A DNA stretch of 5,575 nt from assembly GCA_030834765.1 (NCBI GenBank), contig JAUQXG010000437.1:1-5575 (forward strand), in the 5' to 3' direction. Of this stretch, positions 1-4,754 are shown in pieces. Every line of letters starts with the position of its first letter. Within the stretch, counting starts at the first letter, position 1. Source of the stretch: Lutispora sp. (lineage in GTDB: Bacteria; Bacillota; Clostridia; Lutisporales; Lutisporaceae). Under the pieces are notes generated by a model. It did not search any database and had not been told where the DNA came from. It worked only from the letters and a program-made list of their open reading frames with translations. The position numbers and the translations under genes are program-made.

Positions 1-1
1 G

Positions 2-604
2 CATAGATTGGCAGGCATAAGAACCAATGTCCTTGTTTGTATAGGCACATTTCTTTTTGTTTCTGCTGGGATACTTGATACGGTGGGAGATCGGTCTAGA
101 ATCGTTGCTCAGGTAGTTTCAGGCATAGGCTTTTTAGCAGGAGGAGTGATACTGCGAGAAGGCTTTAATGTAAGAGGATTAAATACTGCAGCTACTCTTT
201 GGGGTACTGCTGCTATTGGGATACTCACCAGTTTAGGTTTTTTAGAATATGCTTTTATTGGCACATTAGTTATTCTTGTGGCCAATGTGCTTTTGGTGCC
301 TATGATCAGAAAAATATTCAACAAAAGCTTGGTACAGCAAGAAGATGGCTTTGATTATGAGATCAATATAAGCTGCATTAGCAATGTGGCAGAAAAGCTA
401 AGAGCCATGCTCATCAATTCGTCAGATGAAATGAATGTGGTGATAAAAAGCATAGATAGCAGAAATGTATATTTTGAAGATAAAGTGATTATTAGCGCAA
501 CAATAGTAACTGGAGGAAAGAGAGATATACAAATAGAAAAAGTGGCCAATATGCTGGGCTCTCAAGAAGGAGTCTTGTCTACAGGTTGGAGGTCTCTAGG
601 ATAA
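2..604 (+). CDS. MgtC/SapB-family inner-membrane protein, 5' end cut off by window edge
   Basis: The reading frame is open to the left edge (first codons His-Arg-Leu), so the TTG at position 8 is not the real start. About 200 residues are visible and roughly 30 N-terminal residues are missing, judging by the usual 220-230 residue length. The visible protein begins at the family's conserved LAGIRTNVLV segment. It then shows the hallmark region with VSGIGFLAGGVILREG followed by NVRGLNTAATLW, which is diagnostic of MgtC. Hydrophobic segments lie at visible residues of about 8-22, 35-50, 62-75 and 78-98. A soluble tail of about 95 residues follows, as in MgtC proteins with an ACT-like C-terminal domain. 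Family members are membrane proteins linked to growth in low magnesium and, in pathogens, to survival in macrophages; their biochemical activity is not settled. The gene lies 26 bases ahead of pncB, probably in the same transcript. The family call is secure; the physiological role here is not. Confidence 0.93.
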   Translation, partial: HRLAGIRTNVLVCIGTFLFVSAGILDTVGDRSRIVAQVVSGIGFLAGGVILREGFNVRGLNTAATLWGTAAIGILTSLGFLEYAFIGTLVILVANVLLVPMIRKIFNKSLVQQEDGFDYEINISCISNVAEKLRAMLINSSDEMNVVIKSIDSRNVYFEDKVIISATIVTGGKRDIQIEKVANMLGSQEGVLSTGWRSLG

Positions 605-630
605 AAAGATGAATTACGGAAGAAGGAATA

Positions 631-2070
631 ATGATGAGAAATCTTACTATGTTATCTGATTTTTATGAATTGACCATGGGAAACAGCTATTATACAAGCG
701 GTATGAAAGATAAAATAGGGTATTTTGATATGTTTTTTAGAACACTGCCGGATAAAAGCGGTTTTGCTATCATGGCAGGAGTAGAGCAGCTTATAGAGTA
801 TATAAAGAATCTCAAATTCCAAGAGGACGATATTGAATATTTAAGAGAAAAAGGTATATTTGACGAAGGTTTTTTAGATTATCTAAAAAACATGGAATTC
901 ACTTGTGATATTTGGGCCATAAAAGAAGGGACTCCTATTTTCCCCTACGAACCTATGATCATTGTGAGAGGGCCTATCATTCAGGCACAATTTATAGAGA
1001 CTATGGTACTTTTATCTATCAATCATCAAAGTCTGATTGCAACCAAAGCCAATAGAATCGTGAGAGCGGCAGAGGGCAGGCCTATTATGGAGTTTGGTTC
1101 AAGAAGGGCACAAGGCTATGATGGAGCAATATTTGGAGCCAGAGCATCCTTTATAGGCGGATGTGCGGGAACGGCTTGTACTATAGCTGAAAGCAGATAT
1201 GGAATACCAGCTATGGGAACAATGGCTCACAGCTGGGTTCAAGCATTTCCTACAGAGCTTGAAGCGTTTAAGACTTATGCCAAGACATATCCAAAGAACT
1301 GTTTATTGTTAGTAGATACCTATAATGTGATAAAGTCAGGAATACCAAATGCCATTAAGACCTTTCGTGAAGAGATCCTTCCTAGAGGATTCAGACCGTC
1401 AGGTATTAGAATAGATAGTGGGGATATTGCGTATTTATCAAAGAAGGCAAGAGAAATGCTGGATGAAGCAGGATTTGAAGACTGTAAGATTGTTGCATCC
1501 AGCTCCTTGGATGAATATATTATCAGGGATCTCTTAACCCAAAAAGCAAAAGTCGATAGTTTTGGCGTAGGAGAAAGGCTGATCACTTCAAAGTCTAATC
1601 CGGTTTTTGATGGGGTATATAAGCTAACTGCCATTGAAGAAGATGGAAATATTATTCCTAAAATAAAATTAAGCGAAAATCCTGAAAAGATTACAAATCC
1701 AGGATTCAAGCAATTGTATAGGCTGTTTGATAAAAATAATGGAAAAGCATTGGTGGATATTATTACAAAGCATGATGAGGTCATTGATGACAGCAAGCCT
1801 TATGATGTTTTTGATCCCACTTATACATGGAAGAGAAAAAGAATGAAAAACTTTCAGGCAGAAAAATTATTGGTTCAGATTTTTGATAAAGGTAAATGTG
1901 TGTATGAGTCCCCTGATGTTCATGAAATAAAAGAGTATTGCAAGACACAAGTGGATACGCTTTGGGAAGAAATACTGAGGTTTGAGAACCCTCACAAATA
2001 TTATGTGGATTTATCACAAGATTTGTGGAGTCAAAAGCAAAAGCTTCTTAACGAATATGTGATAGAATAA
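631..2070 (+). CDS. pncB: Nicotinate phosphoribosyltransferase (NAD salvage)
   Basis: The cytosolic enzyme joins nicotinate and PRPP to give nicotinate mononucleotide, coupled to ATP hydrolysis, the entry step of the Preiss-Handler route to NAD. The 479 residues are full length for the Firmicutes type. Visible family signatures are the N-terminal LSDFYELTMGNSYY, EFGSRRAQGYDGA at about 154-166, GTMAHSWVQAF at about 196-206 (His200 matches the histidine phosphorylated during catalysis), IRIDSGD at about 259-265, and FGVGERLITS at about 311-320 in the phosphate-binding part of the barrel. There are two adjacent ATG codons, at 631 and 634. The ribosome binding site GAAGGA at 622-627 lies 3 bases from the first and 6 from the second, so 634 is at least as likely to be the true start. 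The gene follows the mgtC-like gene after 26 bases with no promoter or terminator visible between them. No terminator is evident after the stop codon. Confidence 0.97.
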   Translation: MMRNLTMLSDFYELTMGNSYYTSGMKDKIGYFDMFFRTLPDKSGFAIMAGVEQLIEYIKNLKFQEDDIEYLREKGIFDEGFLDYLKNMEFTCDIWAIKEGTPIFPYEPMIIVRGPIIQAQFIETMVLLSINHQSLIATKANRIVRAAEGRPIMEFGSRRAQGYDGAIFGARASFIGGCAGTACTIAESRYGIPAMGTMAHSWVQAFPTELEAFKTYAKTYPKNCLLLVDTYNVIKSGIPNAIKTFREEILPRGFRPSGIRIDSGDIAYLSKKAREMLDEAGFEDCKIVASSSLDEYIIRDLLTQKAKVDSFGVGERLITSKSNPVFDGVYKLTAIEEDGNIIPKIKLSENPEKITNPGFKQLYRLFDKNNGKALVDIITKHDEVIDDSKPYDVFDPTYTWKRKRMKNFQAEKLLVQIFDKGKCVYESPDVHEIKEYCKTQVDTLWEEILRFENPHKYYVDLSQDLWSQKQKLLNEYVIE

Positions 2071-2101
2071 AGCAAAAAAAGAGATAATAAAAAAATACAT
2101 G

Positions 2102-2130
2102 TTGAAATGTAAACATAATTCTAGTATAAT
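2102..2130 (+). promoter_or_regulatory. Sigma-A promoter of the tRNA-Ser gene
   Basis: A -35 box TTGAAA (2102-2107) and a perfect -10 box TATAAT (2125-2130) are separated by 17 bases. Transcription would start near 2137, about 28 bases before the mature tRNA. The spacing and boxes are near consensus, which fits a stable-RNA gene. The element CATGTTGA occurs just before the -35 box (2098-2105) and again after the -10 box (2134-2141). Confidence 0.85.
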
Positions 2131-2164
2131 ACTCATGTTGAGCAAAAAACATGTCTCATAAAAT

Positions 2165-2254
2165 GGAGAGATGGTCGAGTGGTTGAAGGCGCACGCCTGG
2201 AAAGCGTGTGACTGTTAACGCGGTCCGGGGGTTCGAATCCCCCTCTCTCCGCCA
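2165..2254 (+). tRNA. tRNA-Ser (anticodon GGA), CCA encoded
   Basis: A full cloverleaf with a class II long variable arm can be drawn. The acceptor stem is GGAGAGA (2165-2171) with TCTCTCC (2244-2250), discriminator G2251 and encoded CCA at 2252-2254. The anticodon stem is CACGC/GCGTG (2192-2196 and 2204-2208) around anticodon GGA at 2199-2201, which reads UCC and UCU. The variable arm has a five-pair stem GACTG/CGGTC. The T stem is GGGGG/CCCCC around TTCGAAT (2232-2238). The long variable arm, G73 and the GGA anticodon all agree on serine. The gene stands alone, with its own promoter upstream and an intrinsic terminator downstream. Confidence 0.98.
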
Positions 2255-2270
2255 TATACAATGAATGCAT

Positions 2271-2303
2271 AAAGCACTTCAAGTTGTTTTGAAGTGCTTT
2301 TTA
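2271..2303 (+). terminator. Intrinsic terminator of the tRNA-Ser transcript
   Basis: AAAGCACTTC (2271-2280) is perfectly complementary to GAAGTGCTTT (2291-2300), and an inner AA/TT extends the stem to 12 pairs around the loop GTTGTT. The stem's closing T residues run into TT at 2301-2302. It lies 16 bases after the CCA end, which is a normal position. Confidence 0.88.
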
Positions 2304-2724
2304 TATGTTTTCTAATATTTCTCTATCATAACACTTATTTATTTTAATTCACCATATTATAGAGAGGTTACCACATAGTAAATTAAATTTTAATTCTTTC
2401 AAACAAAACTTAACATATTTACAGCATATAAAGAATACATGCCTCTAATGGTTATTTAGCACCGGAAGAATATTAGGATAATGCAAAGAAAAAAGCAAAT
2501 GCAGCATAAAAAATAAATTATCTAGATGTTCTATGAAAAAGAAATAAATAACGAACTTCCAATGTCCAAGTTACTGGAAAAAGGAAACAATTATATCGTA
2601 ATGTATAGTCATTCCTCTATTACTTATTATTATAGACATTCAGGTAATTGTAATTTATTTCTCTGCTTTGCTGAGATACAGCTTGCTTTTTAGTATAATA
2701 CCAACGTATAAACAATCAAAAATG
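2304..2724. other. AT-rich intergenic region with no intact gene
   Basis: About 420 bases lie between the tRNA terminator and the T-box promoter. I find no credible coding region on either strand. A 55-codon open frame at 2526-2693 has no ribosome binding site and no recognisable product. The only interpretable piece is a possible transposase fragment at 2414-2476, listed separately. A TATAAT at 2694-2699 has no -35 box at proper spacing, so I do not call it a promoter. The region is probably decayed sequence left by an old insertion. Confidence 0.6.
2414..2476 (+). pseudogene. Possible relic of an IS3-family transposase C-terminus
   Basis: Read in the frame of position 2414, the sequence gives HIYSI, a stop, then RIHASNGYLAPEEY and another stop. 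The tail of IS3-family transposases has a tyrosine three residues before RIH, then a short stretch ending in GY, a residue, P, E and an aromatic residue, close to YNxxRIHSSLGYxTPxEF. The spacing here fits with one stop codon inside the motif. No upstream catalytic DDE core, no inverted terminal repeats and no target duplication were found, so this would be a heavily degraded end fragment. The match is short and made from memory of the family, so a chance resemblance cannot be excluded. Confidence 0.4.
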
Positions 2725-2753
2725 TTTACATTTATAAGATTTAGCCATATAAT
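2725..2753 (+). promoter_or_regulatory. Sigma-A promoter of the trpS T-box transcript
   Basis: The -35 box TTTACA (2725-2730) and perfect -10 box TATAAT (2748-2753) have the ideal 17-base spacing. The predicted start, near 2760, lies about 15-20 bases upstream of the first T-box Stem I nucleotides. Confidence 0.85.
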
Positions 2754-2775
2754 AAATAAAAATATATTTAAAACG

Positions 2776-3011
2776 ATGAACAAGAAGAGTAAATACCTGC
2801 TAAGATCCCAGAGAGTCGCAAATGGTAGGAATGCGATATAGGAGCATGTATTGAATGGGCTTGGGAGTGGCAGCAGCCGGGAAACGTACCCGTTATCAAA
2901 ACGTCATGTATGTTTGTGCATGTATTTAAGTGAGCATTTATGTTAATTTAGGTGGTACCGCAGGAGAATGAACTCTTGTCCTATTTCAGGGCAAGGGTTT
3001 TTTATTTTTTT
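2776..3011 (+). promoter_or_regulatory. T-box riboswitch with UGG (Trp) specifier controlling trpS
   Basis: This leader senses uncharged tRNA and allows read-through when the cognate amino acid is scarce. The Stem I base pairs CAAG (2781-2784) with CTTG (2860-2863). The AGTA turn motif lies at 2788-2791 opposite the specifier loop GAATGGG (2853-2859), giving specifier UGG at 2856-2858 followed by the expected purine. Higher in Stem I, AATAC (2792-2796) pairs with GTATT (2848-2852) and TGCT (2798-2801) with AGCA (2843-2846). The GAGAG element is at 2811-2815, and TCGCA/TGCGA closes the terminal loop (2821-2831). A CGGG/CCCG helix lies at 2878-2892. In the antiterminator, TAGG (2949-2952) pairs with CCTA (2980-2983), the bulge UGGUACC is at 2953-2959, and CAGGAG (2961-2966) pairs with CTCTTG (2973-2978). 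The downstream gene encodes TrpRS, in agreement with the specifier. Confidence 0.96.
2971..3011 (+). terminator. T-box regulatory terminator
   Basis: The left arm AACTCTTGTCC (2971-2981) pairs with GGGCAAGGGTT (2989-2999) in an 11-pair stem with two G-U pairs and the loop TATTTCA. A tract rich in T follows, to 3011. The left arm shares bases 2973-2981 with the antiterminator, so the two structures exclude each other. This is the expected switch of a transcriptional T-box. Confidence 0.93.
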
Positions 3012-3090
3012 GTAATGATCTGATTTTTACAGGAGGAGGTTTTATAGAGGGTGATTGGTAGATCTCCTACTAAATACAATAAAATATATT

Positions 3091-3095
3091 GGAGG
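3091..3095 (+). promoter_or_regulatory. Ribosome binding site that sets the trpS start
   Basis: GGAGG lies 7 bases before the ATG at 3103. An in-frame TTG at 3055 would add 16 residues (MVDLLLNTIKYIGGIF), but these are not part of the synthetase fold and the extension spans this site. A second purine-rich site, AGGAGGAGG at 3031-3039, lies further upstream without a well-spaced in-frame start. Confidence 0.85.
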
Positions 3096-3102
3096 AATTT
3101 TT

Positions 3103-4095
3103 ATGGAAAAGAAAAAAAGAATTTTAACAGGAGAAAGACCTACTGGAAGACTTCATATTGGACACTACGTTGGAAGCTTGGAAAATAGAATAAAGCTGCA
3201 AAACGAATATGAAACATTTATAATCGTTGCGGATGTTCAGGCACTGACCACTCACTTTGAAAAACCGGAGATATTAAGAAATGCAGTTTGTGATGTAGTG
3301 ATAGATAATATTTCTACAGGGATAGATCCAAAAAAATCAACATTCTTTGTACAGTCAATGATACCTCAAATCGCAGAATTGACAGTATTTTACTCCATGC
3401 TGGTAACAGTGAATTCCCTAAGGCATAATCCAACGATTAAGACAGAAGCAACACAATATGGTTATAAAGATATGACATATGGCTTCCTTGGATATCCAGT
3501 AAGTCAAGCAGCAGATATAACTTTTTGCAAAGCAGATCTAGTGCCAGTGGGCGAAGATCAAGTTCCTCATATAGAGGCTGCACGGAAAATTGTAAGACGG
3601 TTTAATGCGCTATATAAACCTGTTTTGATTGAGCCTGAAATATTGCTGGGGAACTGCCCTAGATTAATGGGACTGGATGGGAATGCTAAAATGGGTAAAA
3701 GTCTTAATAACTGTATTTATTTATCTGATTCAGAAGAAGACGTGAATATAAAAGTACGAAGTGCTGTTACAGATCCCAATAGAATTACATTAAAGGATAA
3801 AGGAAATCCTGATGTATGTGTTGTTTATGCTTATCATAAGGTTTTCAATACAAAAGAATGCAAGAATATATCAGAATTGTGCAAAAATGCTGGAATCGGA
3901 TGTGTGGCATGTAAAAAGAACCTTGAATCAGTTTTAAATGTTTTTCTTTCACCAATAAGAGAAAAACGAATGCAATTGGAAGAAAAACAGGATTATATAA
4001 AAGACATACTTATGACCGGAACAGAGAAGGTTAAAGGGATTGCAAAGCAAACCTTGGACGAAGTCAGAGAAGCAATGAGTATTAAATACTTTTAA
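3103..4095 (+). CDS. trpS: Tryptophanyl-tRNA synthetase
   Basis: This class I synthetase attaches tryptophan to tRNA-Trp in the cytosol. The protein is 330 residues from the ATG at 3103, normal for bacterial TrpRS. The first ATP-binding signature is a textbook HIGH at residues 18-21, within GERPTGRLHIGHYVGSL. The tryptophan and adenylate pocket region includes GYPVSQAADI and PVGEDQ (148-153). The second signature is KMGKS at 196-200, where most relatives have KMSKS. The C-terminal part carries the family's IGCVACKK segment and SPIREKR. Many Bacillus-type TrpRS enzymes have TIGN in place of HIGH, so this copy resembles the HIGH-bearing branch found, for example, in streptococci. Expression is set by the T-box leader directly upstream. 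No clear terminator follows, but a promoter for the next gene appears within 40 bases. Confidence 0.97.
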   Translation: MEKKKRILTGERPTGRLHIGHYVGSLENRIKLQNEYETFIIVADVQALTTHFEKPEILRNAVCDVVIDNISTGIDPKKSTFFVQSMIPQIAELTVFYSMLVTVNSLRHNPTIKTEATQYGYKDMTYGFLGYPVSQAADITFCKADLVPVGEDQVPHIEAARKIVRRFNALYKPVLIEPEILLGNCPRLMGLDGNAKMGKSLNNCIYLSDSEEDVNIKVRSAVTDPNRITLKDKGNPDVCVVYAYHKVFNTKECKNISELCKNAGIGCVACKKNLESVLNVFLSPIREKRMQLEEKQDYIKDILMTGTEKVKGIAKQTLDEVREAMSIKYF

Positions 4096-4101
4096 AAGCA
4101 A

Positions 4102-4131
4102 TTGAAAAAATGTTATAATTAAAATTATAAT
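4102..4131 (+). promoter_or_regulatory. Putative promoter of the membrane protein gene, within a palindrome
   Basis: TTGAAA (4102-4107) and TATAAT (4126-4131) are separated by 18 bases. A second TATAAT at 4114-4119 is preceded by TG in the extended -10 arrangement (TGTTATAAT, 4111-4119). The two -10 boxes form part of a perfect palindrome TTATAATT-AA-AATTATAA at 4113-4130. In AT-rich DNA such matches are cheap, so the exact start is uncertain. Confidence 0.55.
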
Positions 4132-4133
4132 TT

Positions 4134-4160
4134 ATATGATAGCATGAAATGCTTTCATAT
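4134..4160 (+). repeat. 27-base near-perfect inverted repeat in the leader of the membrane protein gene
   Basis: ATATGA (4134-4139) pairs with TCATAT (4155-4160), and AGCAT (4141-4145) pairs with ATGCT (4149-4153). They flank a single T/T mismatch and a GAA centre. The element lies just after the predicted -10 boxes and ends about 30 bases before the start codon. It could be an operator or an RNA hairpin. No T-run follows, so it is not a typical terminator of trpS. Confidence 0.6.
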
Positions 4161-4191
4161 AATCAATATGAATGATATGGGAGGACAAAGG

Positions 4192-4629
4192 ATGGATATT
4201 AGGAAGAATATTTTAAATAAGTCCGTAATCATCATTGATATAGCTCTACTAATATCTATCGGTCTATTACAATATTATTCAACTAGAAAGATGGGCATGA
4301 TGAGATTTTTAGTTTATCAAAATCAAAAATTTCAAGAAGGATGGTTTAGCCAAGACTTATTAGATTTGTATGAATATATTTTGGTTATCGTAATACCACT
4401 TTGCGCTTTGAAATTTTTTTTTGATGCTATAAAGGCCAACGAGTTAAAGGGATGTAAGGCTTCTATCCTTGCAGTAATCATTGGCCTCGTTTCATATTTT
4501 GCATTGATGTTTCAAAAGGCTCATGAACTCAAAGTGTATTATTTTATGCTAATTGCATTGTTTATAATGGTTTTCTTGCAATTGTTTTTAGTAGCATATG
4601 AGATGGTGGTCAAAGATAATAGAAAATAG
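4192..4629 (+). CDS. Small four-helix membrane protein of unknown function
   Basis: I do not recognise this protein. The start at 4192 is chosen because GGGAGG (4179-4184) lies 7 bases upstream; a longer in-frame ATG at 4144 has no such site and falls inside an inverted repeat. The 145-residue product has a short basic N-terminus (MDIRKNILNK) and hydrophobic segments at about 11-27, 60-78, 89-106 and 115-135. A loop of roughly 30 polar and aromatic residues lies between the first two. The C-terminus is charged (VVKDNRK). No catalytic motif, cysteine pair or transporter signature is visible. The gene seems to have its own promoter, and a long inverted repeat begins 5 bases after its stop, so it looks monocistronic. 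A sensor, small transporter subunit or immunity-type protein are all possible; nothing in the sequence decides between them. Confidence 0.8.
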   Translation: MDIRKNILNKSVIIIDIALLISIGLLQYYSTRKMGMMRFLVYQNQKFQEGWFSQDLLDLYEYILVIVIPLCALKFFFDAIKANELKGCKASILAVIIGLVSYFALMFQKAHELKVYYFMLIALFIMVFLQLFLVAYEMVVKDNRK

Positions 4630-4633
4630 GGTG

Positions 4634-4672
4634 ACTTAAAGGAGTATAGAAATTTTCTATACTCCTTTAAGT
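4634..4672 (+). terminator. Perfect 19-base inverted repeat, probable (possibly bidirectional) terminator
   Basis: ACTTAAAGGAGTATAGAAA (4634-4652) is the exact reverse complement of 4654-4672, with one base between the arms. In RNA this folds into a long hairpin whose tip opens into a small A/T loop. It begins 5 bases after the membrane protein stop codon. There is no clean T-run after the stem, but the outer stem is itself A/T-rich on both sides. It could therefore stop transcription weakly in either direction, or protect the 3' end. Confidence 0.6.
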
Positions 4673-4691
4673 TATAATCGACATAACTTAT

Positions 4692-4725
4692 TTGTAAAAG
4701 AAATATACCAGCATTATACTATAAT
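4692..4725 (+). promoter_or_regulatory. Putative promoter of the rhodanese-like lipoprotein gene
   Basis: TTGTAA (4692-4697) and TATACT (4715-4720) have 17-base spacing. An overlapping perfect TATAAT at 4720-4725 lacks a well-spaced -35 box. The site is 30-40 bases before the start codon and after the preceding inverted repeat, as expected for a separate transcription unit. Confidence 0.55.
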
Positions 4726-4754
4726 AGCAAAATAATTAGAATGGAGTAGATAAT

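Noticed and set aside
8..10. TTG as the start codon of the MgtC-like protein
   Set aside because: The frame continues to the window edge, and conserved MgtC residues come immediately before and after it, so the gene simply extends to the left.
1320..1796. Long minus-strand open frame inside pncB
   Set aside because: It is a shadow of the conserved pncB coding sequence with no ribosome binding site and no family resemblance.
2526..2693. 55-codon open frame in the intergenic region beginning with ATG at 2526
   Set aside because: It has no ribosome binding site, no recognisable product and an irregular composition, and it lies in AT-rich decayed sequence.
2694..2699. TATAAT as an additional promoter upstream of the T-box
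   Set aside because: The nearest -35-like box (TTGCTG at 2668) is 20 bases away, and the perfect promoter at 2725-2753 explains the transcript better.
3055..3102. In-frame TTG extension of trpS by 16 residues
   Set aside because: The ATG at 3103 has GGAGG at ideal spacing and the protein then starts as TrpRS normally does. The extension codes through the ribosome binding site.
4144..4191. Longer start (ATG at 4144) for the small membrane protein
   Set aside because: It has no ribosome binding site and lies inside a 27-base inverted repeat. The ATG at 4192 has GGGAGG 7 bases upstream.
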